This document shows, one piece after another, positions 27,851 through 36,537 of a stretch of 64,000 nucleotides of DNA (its first letter is position 1; every line of letters starts with the position of its first letter). Below the pieces are notes generated by a model. It was not told where the DNA came from, searched no databases, and saw nothing but the letters and a program-made list of their open reading frames with translations. This DNA comes from Trichomonas vaginalis G3 (lineage: Eukaryota > Parabasalia > Trichomonadida > Trichomonadidae): assembly GCF_026262505.1 (NCBI RefSeq), contig NC_067205.1:15872001-15936000 (forward strand). The letters run 5' to 3'. The position numbers were made by a program, and so were the translations under genes.

Positions 27851-27965
27851 ATGGCAAAATTCATCTCAGTAAACAAGTACATGTCAGGACTTAAAGAAGA
27901 ACTAGACCCATTCACATATTTGAATGTTTACTTCTACCATTTTGAAAAGTCTTCATTCAGTAGTG
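27851..27965 (+). CDS. short gene start at the right end of the element
   Basis: After the helicase an AT-rich leader precedes MAKFISVNKYMSGLKEELDP. Element-like coding character ends around 27965, where the sequence changes to Trp- and Pro-poor, AT-rich non-coding DNA. The right boundary of the element is therefore placed here. No terminal repeat could be recognised. Confidence 0.35.
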
Positions 27966-28580
27966 ATGCGAAAAATTCCCAAACATATGGGGTTTCTCAT
28001 ATCCCGTCCCTTATCGTTTCCCCAATTCAATTTTTTTTGGAATTTTATTTTTTTTCCTGCCCATTTGAATTAAAAATGGGCGATTTTCGTTAATGTGATT
28101 GAAATATCATAAAATTAATACGTATTTTAGCTAATAATTCTATTTTTATACAATATTCTCTCATTAAATCAACATTTTTTTCTAATTTTAATTTTTAATT
28201 TTTAATTTCTTCATAATTTTAGCGATTTATGCTCATTATTAGCAAATAAATAATATATATAATATACTTATTTCATTTTATTCAGATAGGTCTTTGGGAT
28301 TGGGATACCTTGTCCAAATTCAGAGGAAGTTTGAGAGGTTGGGATGGGGTAGCCCATATTCAATTATCCCAAGTGTACTCCACGAATTTAAAATTATATT
28401 ATATTATTGATGACATATCTAAATTTATAGATAAAAATTTCAGTGCGTACACAATTTTTTTTGAGAAAATTCTTTTTTTTACTTATTTTCATTCATAAAA
28501 GCTCACGTGAACTTAATTAACAACTGAGACATTTCCTATGAAATCATTTAATGCCGTCAAAATAGACATGTCTAAGCTGT
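27966..28580. other. AT-rich non-coding spacer
   Basis: No gene is supported. The stretch contains a perfect small hairpin (gcccattt...aaatgggc, about 28058-28082) and scattered catccc/gggat words on both sides that could be remnants of an element terminus. Nothing else is visible. Confidence 0.6.
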
Positions 28581-28587
28581 TTTGAGT

Positions 28588-28634
28588 GACTTTCGCTCGA
28601 TGTCTGATGCAATATCAGACATCGAGCGAAAGTC
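28588..28634. repeat. 21-bp perfect inverted repeat
   Basis: Arms 28588-28608 and 28614-28634 are exact reverse complements (gactttcgctcgatg... on the left) around a five-base gcaat loop; pairing continues imperfectly for a few bases outward. Confidence 0.97.
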
Positions 28635-28865
28635 GCTCATATTGGCAACACATCCATACGATCAATACTATAGCTACGAATTACAAGCCTGTTTGGGCAA
28701 TTTTTGGCCGAGTTCTGATTTTTCATTAGATCTCGAGCGAAAGTCTCTCAAATTGGCTGCCAGTTCATAAGAGTGAAACTCTAGCTACGAATTAGAAGCT
28801 TGCTTGAGAGACTCTCGCTCGCGTTGGGATCTGCATCAGAACTCGAGCGAAAGCCTCTCAAAGTG
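28610..28865. repeat. ~111-bp tandem repeat with cgagcgaaag hairpins
   Basis: The word cgagcgaaag recurs at 28623, 28734 and 28844, and tagctacgaatta recurs at 28671 and 28782, all at a period of 110-111 bases, so about 2.3 imperfect units are present. Each unit begins beside a stem-forming gctcgatg or gctcgcg segment. Confidence 0.85.
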
Positions 28866-29075
28866 GTAAGACCTGCTCATTGTTGAGCAGGAGCTGCGTA
28901 ATGTGTTCGAGCAGAGTGAGGCTCTTCTAAGATCTTCCTTGTGATTGGAAGAAATTAGAAGAGTCTCACTCTACTATTTTGTAATTGTATGCCCCGGCCT
29001 TTGAGTGACCAGGGCTGCGTAATGAATTCGAGTAGGATTGTACAATAGCTCGGCAAACGCCGAGCAAATTGATAT
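28866..29075. repeat. second hairpin block following the tandem array
   Basis: Contains cctgctcattgttgagcagg (8-bp stem, 28872-28891), a long imperfect stem between gagtgaggctcttct (from ~28915) and agaagagtctcactc (to ~28972), and ctcggcaaacgccgag (~29052-29067). The word gctgcgtaatg recurs at 28893 and 29014, a 121-base period, suggesting a diverged relative of the 111-bp unit. Confidence 0.75.
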
Positions 29076-29181
29076 AAACGTACATCCCACAAAAAATGGA
29101 TTGTCAAAATTTATCCCAAATTTTACAAAACCGCAGCGGTTATGACATCCCAGGGCTAAAAAAATTCGGATACTCGCATCT

Positions 29182-29319
29182 CTAACCTTGAGGTGGAAAT
29201 TGGTAGTAATTTGGTGGAGGTACTTGCTGGAACTGAGGTTGCTGAGGAGACTGTTGTGGTTCTGCAGCTTTCGGTTCTTCTGGCTTTGGAAGGCATTCAG
29301 GAAGAGGAACGTCAGTCAT
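29182..29319 (-). CDS. 45-aa Pro/Gln-rich protein
   Basis: Opens MTDVPLPECLPKPEEPKAAE and ends in a QQPQFQQVPPPNYYQF-type region. The same start is seen at 113 in copy 1. Divergent from the 124-residue gene across the iterated repeats. Low-complexity; function unknown. Confidence 0.45.
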   Translation of the reverse strand: MTDVPLPECLPKPEEPKAAEPQQSPQQPQFQQVPPPNYYQFPPQG

Positions 29320-29329
29320 CCGTTTGTGT

Positions 29330-29565
29330 CCTGTCGGAAGGAAAAATTTTTCCTGTCGGAAGGAAAAACTTTTTCTGTCGGAAGGAAAAGTTTTTCTGAA
29401 GTTCGACCAAAAAGTTCTCAATTTTCGAAAATTTGAATGGTTTACGGACGGACAACTGGAAGAGTTCTTCCTGTCGGAAGGAAAAATTTTTCCCTTTGTC
29501 GGGAAAATATTTTCCTGTCGGAAGGAAAGATTTTTCCCTTTGTCGGGAAAATATTTTCCTGTCGG
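29330..29565. repeat. iterated ~20-22 bp AT-rich repeats between divergent genes (copy 2)
   Basis: Units such as cctgtcggaaggaaaaattt alternate with ccctttgtcgggaaaatatt; each gives a short ggaaaa/ttttcc dyad. Copy 1 has the same block with a different unit number, so the array changes length between copies. Confidence 0.8.
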
Positions 29566-29940
29566 ATGGAAGAACTTGGAATGCACGAAAGACTTGACGA
29601 GGCAATTTACCTAATTGAAATTAACGACTGCGTAAAAGACTACTTGCGCAAGGTAATGAAGCCCAAGGTCAAGTTCACCACTATTTCTGGAAGGTCTACA
29701 CTTCAGCTCGAGACTTCGACTGGAATTCCAATTCAAATACCAGACGGGACAGCCTACGATGGCATAAAGGACGCCAAAAGAGAAGCTCTTGTTAAGTTCC
29801 TAAACAAACGTCCTTGGATAAAAATACCAAACAAGGAGAACCCCCTACCCCATATGAAATTGGCAATTCAGTCTCTCCTTCACTTCTCTGGTCAGCCGTT
29901 CTACATAACCTGTGAAGGCGACATTCAGCCAGTTCAGTAA
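29566..29940 (+). CDS. conserved 124-aa protein of Polinton left module (copy 2)
   Basis: Opens MEELGMHERLDEAIYLIEIN and ends in DIQPVQ, homologous end to end with 338..712. The two differ mainly in residues about 22-40, where copy 2 has DCVKDYLRKVMKPK. Homology at DNA level continues about 35 bases past the stop and then ceases. Unknown family. Confidence 0.6.
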   Translation: MEELGMHERLDEAIYLIEINDCVKDYLRKVMKPKVKFTTISGRSTLQLETSTGIPIQIPDGTAYDGIKDAKREALVKFLNKRPWIKIPNKENPLPHMKLAIQSLLHFSGQPFYITCEGDIQPVQ

Positions 29941-29966
29941 ACATCTCATTTTAACTTCACTTTTTT

Positions 29967-30263
29967 ATGTTTTTACTCACACTCGTACTCAACAGGTTTG
30001 TGTACAACTATTTCAACTGTGAACCTTGTATTGACCGGTCTTCCTGCAAATGCAAGTTCGGTCAATACACAATTTATGGTGGCAAGAAGGACAGTGGGGA
30101 ATGTTATTCTGACATCTGTTGTTGCGCTCGAGAGAGATTTGAAATTTCAGAGCCACCTCCCCCAAGAACTCCAACACCAACACTCAAGTTGCCAAAGACT
30201 CATGTGAAGAAGAAGCCTTCTGGTAAGTTTCTTATAGCCATATACATGGCACGCTTTGAGTAA
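29967..30263 (+). CDS. Cys-rich 98-aa protein
   Basis: A hydrophobic N-terminus (MFLLTLVLNRFVYNYF) is followed by ten cysteines in about 45 residues (CEPCIDRSSCKCKFG, CYSDICCC) and a proline-rich then basic tail (PPPPRTPTPTLKLPKTHVKK). The pattern could be a secreted disulphide-rich or a metal-binding protein. Not found in copy 1, where a different gene occupies this site. No family recognised. Confidence 0.45.
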   Translation: MFLLTLVLNRFVYNYFNCEPCIDRSSCKCKFGQYTIYGGKKDSGECYSDICCCARERFEISEPPPPRTPTPTLKLPKTHVKKKPSGKFLIAIYMARFE

Positions 30264-30285
30264 AAACATTTTTTTCATTTTTTGA

Positions 30286-30702
30286 ATGAAGCAAGTTAAA
30301 TTCGTCCCACACCAATCTCAATGGACCGATGAAGAGTTTCAAGCTATGGTTGAAGGCGTTGAGAACGACATAGACGGCGAACTTGAAGGAGCTCAAACCA
30401 CAATTGCAACCAAAATTGCACAAGTCAAAGAAGAGATAGCTCCACTTAAAGCTACCAAAGCTACTCTTGACCTCATGGATACTTACCGTTTAGATGTCAA
30501 GAGAGGAATAAGACAATTAAAATTAAAACTCTTAAATTACGAAGCTATACTCCAGAAGTTAGCAGAGATGAGAAGACTTTACCAGAGCTACTTACATGTA
30601 AGGGACTTACCTTCAAGCAGTCCGACCAAAGATGAATTTTCTGACATTGTCCCAATTTTGTCCGAAAGTCAGCTCAGATGTTTTGAACTGCTCCCAACAT
30701 AA
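30286..30702 (+). CDS. 138-aa coiled-coil protein
   Basis: Opens MKQVKFVPHQSQWTDEEFQA and consists largely of helix (TTIATKIAQVKEEIAPLKAT, RGIRQLKLKLLNYEAILQKL). Probably an oligomeric accessory protein in the cargo region of copy 2. No catalytic motif is visible. Confidence 0.45.
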   Translation: MKQVKFVPHQSQWTDEEFQAMVEGVENDIDGELEGAQTTIATKIAQVKEEIAPLKATKATLDLMDTYRLDVKRGIRQLKLKLLNYEAILQKLAEMRRLYQSYLHVRDLPSSSPTKDEFSDIVPILSESQLRCFELLPT

Positions 30703-30902
30703 CCAGAATATGAACGTTTGCCTGAACTCTTCCGCAATCTCAAAAAACGTTTTTTGGTTCTCATGTTCGAAACTTTTATCGGAAGAGACAACAAACGTTC
30801 AGAAGAAGAACAAGATATTATTTTAAACTTGTTGTATGACATAACTGTCATAACAAGCTTTTTGAAGTAAAACCGCCATTCTCAAACCACTTCATTTTTT
30901 CG

Positions 30903-31595
30903 ATGTCCGAACAAGCACCGAAGCCGAACACAATAGCAGATGTCCTTTCAAGGTTGCCAGACAAGCGCCCAGTTCAAATTCAAATTGCCCAATTGAAAGC
31001 TCATCTGACAAACACCATTAAGACTCTCCAAAGTAGTCTTATGACAGAGATTACCAATCTCAAAGCCGATGTCCTCATGAACCAAGCTTCCAATGAGACA
31101 TGCCTGAACGATTTCACGGAAACCTTGCGCAATTACGAGAGAGAGAACCGAGACCTTGCCAGACTCATCTACCGTTTCTTCGAAGAGATAGACGCCATCT
31201 GGAAGGTACTCGGAAAGGACAGAACATGCAACACCGTACTTCGTGAGTACCAAATTGAAGAAGGAATTGTCGAGGAAGAAGAGGAAGAAGAGGAAGAAGA
31301 GAAACACGAAGAAGTTCCTGAAGCCGCTACATGGGCAACCCTTGTTGCCGATGACGGTTACGAAATTTCCCAACCCTACCCATACCAAATCCGCAACAAG
31401 GAGACAGGCAAGGTTCTTACCCCAGTCCTCAACAACTTGGGACACTTGAACCTTAACCTTCGGAATCGCGGTTCAATCTCCATGGGCAAGCTTGTCGCAA
31501 TTCAATGGGTTCCAAATCCAGGCAAGAAGACGAAGGTCAGACACATTGACGGTGACAAGCTCAACAACCGTAAGGAGAACCTCGAGTGGTTCTAA
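30903..31595 (+). CDS. HNH-family (NUMOD4/HNH-like) protein with coiled-coil N-terminus
   Basis: A 230-residue frame. Residues 1-120 are helical (IAQLKAHLTNTIKTLQSSLM). A glutamate-rich linker (EEEEEEEEEEKHEE) leads to a C-terminal module with GYEISQPYPYQIRNKETGKV, GHLNLNLRNRG, KLVAIQWVPNPGKKTKVRHI and DGDKLNNRKENLEWF, which follows the NUMOD4 plus HNH_3 layout of phage homing endonucleases ('HIDG.k.NN...NLEW'). Such proteins cut DNA or travel as selfish passengers. It is part of the cargo present only in copy 2. Confidence 0.65.
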   Translation: MSEQAPKPNTIADVLSRLPDKRPVQIQIAQLKAHLTNTIKTLQSSLMTEITNLKADVLMNQASNETCLNDFTETLRNYERENRDLARLIYRFFEEIDAIWKVLGKDRTCNTVLREYQIEEGIVEEEEEEEEEEKHEEVPEAATWATLVADDGYEISQPYPYQIRNKETGKVLTPVLNNLGHLNLNLRNRGSISMGKLVAIQWVPNPGKKTKVRHIDGDKLNNRKENLEWF

Positions 31596-31643
31596 GAGTA
31601 AAAAAATTTATTTTAGGGGGAAACCCCAAGTAAATTTAAGTGT

Positions 31644-31907
31644 TTAGTTGGATAAGTAGGCACTATTAATGGTAATTTGGAAAATTAGCTCCCGACCTTT
31701 GAATTGGGCTCTTTCGTTATCCCAGTTGCGTAGGAGGTCGTCCCAGAGGAGTTGGTAGAATTGCCAATTCAAGGACGATTTGTCCTCCCAGGCATTGAGG
31801 ATGTACTGCTCGTAGAGTCTCATGACCTCTGCCTTGCACCAGACACCCTCTCCCTTGGAACGTAAGGCTTCTTCGAAGTGCTCGAATGCGATTGGCTGCT
31901 TGACCAT
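31644..31907 (-). CDS. 87-aa helical protein
   Basis: The first ATG opens MVKQPIAFEHFEEALRSKGE; tryptophan-rich helices follow (NAWEDKSSLNWQFYQLLWDD, LLRNWDNERAQFKGRE). It is divergent from the proline-rich gene at 31938 with 30 bases between starts. Unknown. Confidence 0.4.
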   Translation of the reverse strand: MVKQPIAFEHFEEALRSKGEGVWCKAEVMRLYEQYILNAWEDKSSLNWQFYQLLWDDLLRNWDNERAQFKGRELIFQITINSAYLSN

Positions 31908-31937
31908 CCGAAATGACACTTTTTGTCCGTTTGGTCA

Positions 31938-32183
31938 ATGTTCGTGTCTCGTGCCATAGTCGACGAAAATACAGACAAACAGGTTATATATGAGTTTGAG
32001 ACCAAGAATGGTGTAACTCGACCTGCCCGATTCAAAGACTCCGAGGGCGACCATGAAATTAAACGGAAATTAGCTAGGAAGGAATATAAAATGGACTGGT
32101 TGCCACCACCTCCACCTCCACCACCTTTACCTGTTCCTCAAGTAAATAAGCCTTTCCCGTTCCCAAGAATTCCCACATTTTAA
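31938..32183 (+). CDS. 81-aa protein with polyproline tail
   Basis: Opens MFVSRAIVDENTDKQVIYEF; residues 1-50 read as a compact alpha/beta domain (EFETKNGVTRPARFKDSEGD) and the end is polyproline (PPPPPPPPLPVPQVNKPFPF). Proline-rich tails bind SH3/WW-type or profilin partners in general; a specific role cannot be given. Convergent with the polymerase-like gene. Confidence 0.4.
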   Translation: MFVSRAIVDENTDKQVIYEFETKNGVTRPARFKDSEGDHEIKRKLARKEYKMDWLPPPPPPPPLPVPQVNKPFPFPRIPTF

Positions 32184-32205
32184 TTCAAATTCGAATAAAA
32201 ATTTT

Positions 32206-34359
32206 TTATTTCATGCAATGTTTAACTATTTCACCATCTTCTTTAACACCCCAGTACTTACGCTTGGAGAGGACATGAACTTCGGTGAAAATTTTGTCCA
32301 ATTTGAATTGATCCATCTTCTCACCGACTAAACCCATTTCAATGAGTTTGTTGTATCCTTCTTCGTTCGTCATGAGTGCGTCAATGTTCTCATAGTAAAC
32401 CTTGACTTTCGATTTGACTTCCGAGAAGAACTCATTGTAGTTGTCAAGGACTGCCTTTGCGAACTGAGGGTAAGACCAATGTTCGACAATAGGTTTTAAT
32501 GTGGTTACTAAGCCACTTTGACCTTGAGTGAATTCGTACTTCAAAACAAAAGGAGAAAACCTTTCAACAAAGTTGTCGACCTTCTCATAATGTTTACTCT
32601 TCATCTCTTGAGGTTTCTTAATGGAATATCCCCATGTCGAATTCATAAGCAATTTGAGTGTCATTGCAAGTTTGGGGTTTGAAGCTTTCCTAATATCATA
32701 CAGTTGTTGTATGACTTTTCCAACTGTATAGTTCCTTCCCGGGAACTCACCATCTTCGTTTGGAATTCCAGTCGGAATATATTGGACAAACCTCATGTAT
32801 GCAGCGTTAAGGTCGACATAGTATATCTTTTCATCTGAGTCGAACTTGTCGCAACCAATTGGTCCAGTTTGTGGAAATTCAAGTGAGTCTCTTATCTTCT
32901 GAGAAACTTCTCCTGTTATCTCATAAACATCGTCGAAGCAACCTGTTTCATATAAAACCTTCTGACCTAACTCAGATGCTCTCCAATACAATTTGACGTC
33001 AACTGGATGTCTCAATGGAAGTTTGTATATAGCATCTTGAAGTTCTTGCAACCTCATTGGAAGTTCTTCTGGTTCAGGTTGGTATCCGAACATACCAACC
33101 CCTTGTGGAACTGTGTACTTCTTTTGTACTAGAACTTTGTCTGGAACAACTTTTGGTCTTGCTAACAATGAAAAGTTTGTTTCGTCTTTTGGTACAAAAG
33201 TTTCTGTCAGCTTGTCATCTGGAATTGGTTCCAACAAACCTTTCTCGAAAAGAATGTTTACAGCTCTGACAATGTTGCACTTACTTTTACCAAAGAATGG
33301 GTTTGTAAGACTTTCGTTCAACATGAAGTGGTTGTGGACAATTACAATCTTCAACCATGGTAAGTCTTTGTCAACAACATAGTCGTCATGTGAAGAACCT
33401 TTAGCTGTAGGTATGTTGACTCGGATATTGACATTTGCCAACGGTGCAATTTTTGCCAATTGACCTCTGAGAATGTACCTTGTCTTCACGCATGACTCAA
33501 GATACTTCATCTTCTCATCTGTAACAAGACCAGAGTTCCTGAGACATGTAAGAATGCAAGGTTCATTGACAATTGTTTCAATTGAATTGTAAATTCCATA
33601 CCTTGTCAAGTCAATGTCAGACTTATTTATGAACGGGAAGTATCCAGCATGTTGTCTGACTGCTTGAGGGTTAGGTTGGTACCATTCGAACTTGACACTT
33701 GCAATTCCTTCAATTGCATTCAAAATGTCTGAGTCGGAGTCAACCATTTGTTCTCTCTTTGTAGTCTTGAAAGCGTCAAGAAGTTTTGCGGCTGTTTGTT
33801 CATTGCCATGTGCATAGTAAATGTGACCATCCAAATCTGTTATGGTCAATCTGAGATTGTGTCCTTTCTTATTTCCGTCTTGAATTGCAGCAAGTACTCC
33901 CATGAAGCCTTCTTTGTTCTTTCCTTCGTCAAAGTTTACTGTAAAGGTTCGACCAGATGTAATTTGACTTCTAACTTCACGGTACTTTTCATATGCATAT
34001 CTTGTTCTTTCCATGGGAGCATGTGCGTCTTCACCTTTTCCTTTTTTCCTTCTCAAAGGATGCAATTGTTCGTCATGTTTCCAGTAGAATCTGGCAAAGC
34101 CGTCGTGTCCTTCAACTTGAGGTTCACTAACATCGAAAGGCATGTCCATAAGACGTTCTTCTTCTAACCTCTCTAGTCTGTTTGGATAATTGGCACGTGC
34201 TGTTTCCAAATCCATTTCGTAGCGAAGACCAGACAATTTGTCATAGACTTTTATGGGTCTTCCCTTCCTATATTTAAAATTCTTCGAAACTCTCCAACCA
34301 TATCTTTGTAACTCTGCTTTTATTCTAGCAGACTTTCTATCCATTCTATATGGGGGCAT
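32206..34359 (-). CDS. divergent family-B DNA polymerase-like protein, 717 aa
   Basis: An uninterrupted frame from MPPYRMDRKSARIKAELQRY. The N-terminal ~350 residues contain LTITDLDGHIYYAHGN and INEPCILTCLRNSG-like segments of unknown fold. The C-terminal part has a palm-like order: YYVDLNAAYMRFVQYIPTG (motif A position), LAMTLKLLMNSTWGYSIKKP (motif B position) and KVYYENIDALMTN (motif C position). The arrangement and the integrase nearby point to the replicase of this element type, far diverged from the pPolB at 7.6-11.4 kb. Its twin lies at 1835..3988. Whether it polymerises DNA cannot be judged from sequence alone. Confidence 0.6.
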   Translation of the reverse strand: MPPYRMDRKSARIKAELQRYGWRVSKNFKYRKGRPIKVYDKLSGLRYEMDLETARANYPNRLERLEEERLMDMPFDVSEPQVEGHDGFARFYWKHDEQLHPLRRKKGKGEDAHAPMERTRYAYEKYREVRSQITSGRTFTVNFDEGKNKEGFMGVLAAIQDGNKKGHNLRLTITDLDGHIYYAHGNEQTAAKLLDAFKTTKREQMVDSDSDILNAIEGIASVKFEWYQPNPQAVRQHAGYFPFINKSDIDLTRYGIYNSIETIVNEPCILTCLRNSGLVTDEKMKYLESCVKTRYILRGQLAKIAPLANVNIRVNIPTAKGSSHDDYVVDKDLPWLKIVIVHNHFMLNESLTNPFFGKSKCNIVRAVNILFEKGLLEPIPDDKLTETFVPKDETNFSLLARPKVVPDKVLVQKKYTVPQGVGMFGYQPEPEELPMRLQELQDAIYKLPLRHPVDVKLYWRASELGQKVLYETGCFDDVYEITGEVSQKIRDSLEFPQTGPIGCDKFDSDEKIYYVDLNAAYMRFVQYIPTGIPNEDGEFPGRNYTVGKVIQQLYDIRKASNPKLAMTLKLLMNSTWGYSIKKPQEMKSKHYEKVDNFVERFSPFVLKYEFTQGQSGLVTTLKPIVEHWSYPQFAKAVLDNYNEFFSEVKSKVKVYYENIDALMTNEEGYNKLIEMGLVGEKMDQFKLDKIFTEVHVLSKRKYWGVKEDGEIVKHCMK

Positions 34360-34387
34360 TTTTATAAAAATAAAAAATTTTTTTTCT

Positions 34388-34945
34388 TTACTTTACATAA
34401 CCGCCTGCTGCCATAAGTCTTTGACGCCAACCCATACCAGCTAATGAAGGTTGACTTGGTTTAGTTTGGAAACTAAACTTTGGTTTTGGTTTATCTTCAG
34501 TTTTTGGTTTTTCTTCTTCTATCGGTTTTTCGTCACTTTTCGGTTCCTCTGACTTTACTTCACTTGCAGGAACAGTTGTGTCGTCAACATCTTCATAAAT
34601 ATCATATGCCATTTGTTTTTCTTTTCCTTTCAACTTTTTGTGTTTGTTGTAAAGTTTAGAATATTTCGACTCTAAGTCAATGAGATGTTCTATAATGAAC
34701 TGTTGGTCAGTGAAGTAAACTTTTCCATCTGTTGTCTCGAAAGCTCCTTCAGACTTCAATATTTTATTTGTGAGAGTCTGTTTCTTTTTTGAGATACTAG
34801 CCGTTCCATTTCTATGAAAAGTGACTTTATAGTTAGGGTTTGTATTTCCAGACCTGGCACTTTCTATTATTGAATTTTTCTCTTCATCTGTAAGTTCTTT
34901 GACAGGTTTTGACAATGGTTCTGAACTTTTTGCTTGTGGTGTCAA
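34388..34945 (-). CDS. 185-aa charged protein following PolB-like gene
   Basis: Opens MTPQAKSSEPLSKPVKELTD. Residues 20-80 form an alpha/beta segment (DEEKNSIIESARSGNTNPNY, KVTFHRNGTASISKKKQTL), then a Lys-rich helix and an acidic/Pro linker, ending MGWRQRLMAAGGYVK. It resembles the gene at 5797..6231 in its opening motif, so both element types carry one. Gene order beside the replicase is the same in copy 1. Role unknown. Confidence 0.55.
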   Translation of the reverse strand: MTPQAKSSEPLSKPVKELTDEEKNSIIESARSGNTNPNYKVTFHRNGTASISKKKQTLTNKILKSEGAFETTDGKVYFTDQQFIIEHLIDLESKYSKLYNKHKKLKGKEKQMAYDIYEDVDDTTVPASEVKSEEPKSDEKPIEEEKPKTEDKPKPKFSFQTKPSQPSLAGMGWRQRLMAAGGYVK

Positions 34946-34991
34946 ATCTACCGTTTCAACTTATTCGGTCATTTCATCTCAGTAAAAAATT

Positions 34992-35144
34992 TTAGTTTGG
35001 TTTGTTTTCAACTGGTTGTTTAGGTTTTTTAAGTCGGTCTAAAACTTCCTGAGGTATAGGAAAAACTTTACAAACACGTGGTGTAACTGCTGGAAGCCGA
35101 CAAATCCATCTTGAACTCATTTGTCTCAATGCTGTATTGTTCAT
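34992..35144 (-). CDS. 50-aa basic peptide
   Basis: The reverse strand reads MNNTALRQMSSRWICRLPAV and continues with VTPRVCKVFPIPQEVL to a Lys/Pro-rich end. It lies between two minus-strand genes with the same tttcatctcagtaaaaaa leader word on both sides, which suggests two repeated start signals. Very short; may be a small virion protein. Confidence 0.35.
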   Translation of the reverse strand: MNNTALRQMSSRWICRLPAVTPRVCKVFPIPQEVLDRLKKPKQPVENKPN

Positions 35145-35150
35145 TTCATC

Positions 35151-35565
35151 TCAGTAAAAAAATTTACATTCCCACGTTTGAGGCGGTTGAGGTTGGTTAT
35201 TGTTTACCCACTGTTGTGCATGGTTATATCCTCTGTTAAAGAATCTTTCACCTTGGTCCATATAGTGTCCTGCTTGGTTATAGTAGTCATTTGCTTTGTT
35301 ATAATAGTTTCCTGCTTGTCTTCCTACATTGTCCATCCATCCTTGAACTTTTCCTCTTGTTTCAGGATTTGGAATAAGAGTTGTTGCATCTCGTGCTACT
35401 CCCAACCTTTCTGTACAGTTTGTATAATAGGTTGTGCTTTCTCTTTAAGTATACCCTAATGTACTCAAAATCTTCCTTCCAACTCCAAATACACCTCTGG
35501 CTATTGTTCCCACTGCGGGTAAAAATCTGGATGCGACTCCTGCCTAATGCGCCAAATAAACCCAT
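35151..35565 (-). pseudogene. amphipathic minor virion protein locus, fossil
   Basis: Begins MGLFGALGR at 35565 and ends with a Gln/Asn/Tyr-rich region (NYYNKANDYYNQAGHYMDQG, WVNNNQPQPPQTWEC). The glycine/aromatic N-terminus parallels MGFFSSIGNFFRRVGRG at 39382. It looks broken (about one or two breaks). Such amphipathic starts occur in membrane-active virion proteins; this is a suggestion only. Confidence 0.4.
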
Positions 35566-35582
35566 TTCTTATAGGGTAAAAA

Positions 35583-36537
35583 ATGACGAATCCGAACAAG
35601 GACCCCTATGTTTCTAAAGCGACAAAGAAAGCACTCATGATAAAAATCTTTAGTTCAACACCAAATGCTTGGTTTATGGATATCTTGGAAAACATTCCGA
35701 GAGTTAGAACAGATGGAACCTCCATACTGGTTAATATTTGTTGGTCAAAACACAAGATACTGTGAAGCCATACATTATGGTCCAAAAATATTTTAGATGT
35801 GAAAACTGCTTTGACAATATTCGTTGACAAATACCATCCAACAAAACTTACATCTGACTGTGAAAGTTCTTTCAAATCAGATGATGTAAAAACTATCTGC
35901 GTTCAAAAAATGTAAACCAATATTTCATTGTCGACCAAAACCATTCTGCTCTTGGTGTCATTGACGGTTGTATAAAAATGTTAAGAGACTTAAACCAACC
36001 AAAGGTGGTGAAGCAAATGAAATGTCATATGACGACAAGTATAGGACACTTCTCCATGGCAAAGATGAGACAAGTTTTAAATATTTACAATAACCGTAAA
36101 CAAAAAGGTTTAGGAAACCCTCCCCCGAAGAAATGAAAAACAACCCTGACTTAGAGAAAGACTATATATTTAATAATTAGTCAAAGAGACAAACAAGAAA
36201 GAATGCCGGGCTTCAAACTTCAGAAAGGTGACAAAGTAAAAATAGAAATACCTAACGCGACCCATATGAAAATACTATTGACTATGACAACAATGGGAAC
36301 CGACAGGTACTCACATTCGTGTTCGTAAAAATAGAAGAAAGTATACAAGAGAATATTATTGAAGTTTTAGGCAAACATGGCAAAATGTACACACTGCAAG
36401 CAGAAGATAAAACTACTATTGCCAGACCTCGTTTCAAACTTGTCAAAGTTCAAGGTGGGATACTTTCAAAGACAGTTCCTAACAAATATAAGACAACTCC
36501 TGACGAATATGCTAAAGAAGTTGAAAATGACGACTAA
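35583..36537 (+). pseudogene. RVE-type integrase locus, fossil
   Basis: Opens MTNPNKDPYVSKATKKALMI. VRTDGTSILVNICWSKHKIL corresponds to the first strand of the catalytic core, and DKYHPTKLTSDCESSFKSDD to the second acidic strand. The C-terminal part (EVLGKHGKMYTLQAEDKTTI) resembles the SH3-like end of the integrase at 15.3 kb. The locus is broken (several breaks). It is head-to-head with the amphipathic gene and convergent with the tail fibre. Confidence 0.65.

Larger units (their letters stand above)
4428..27965. mobile_element. Polinton/Maverick fossil with MCP, PolB, integrase, ATPase, helicase
   Basis: Within about 23.5 kb lie a double-jelly-roll-type major capsid gene, protein-primed PolB, RVE integrase, HerA/FtsK-type packaging ATPase, SF3 helicase and penton-like genes, the diagnostic Polinton set. 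Many frames are still open, but the element is broken, with roughly a dozen or more breaks overall, most in the polymerase. The left end is lost in the gap. The right end is placed near 27.97 kb, where element-like coding stops. The part right of about 24.4 kb may derive from a related second copy. No terminal inverted repeats could be confirmed by eye. Confidence 0.85.

Noticed and set aside
31243-31449. Basic Lys/Arg-rich plus-strand frame
   Set aside because: A shifted reading of the glutamate-rich linker of the HNH protein.
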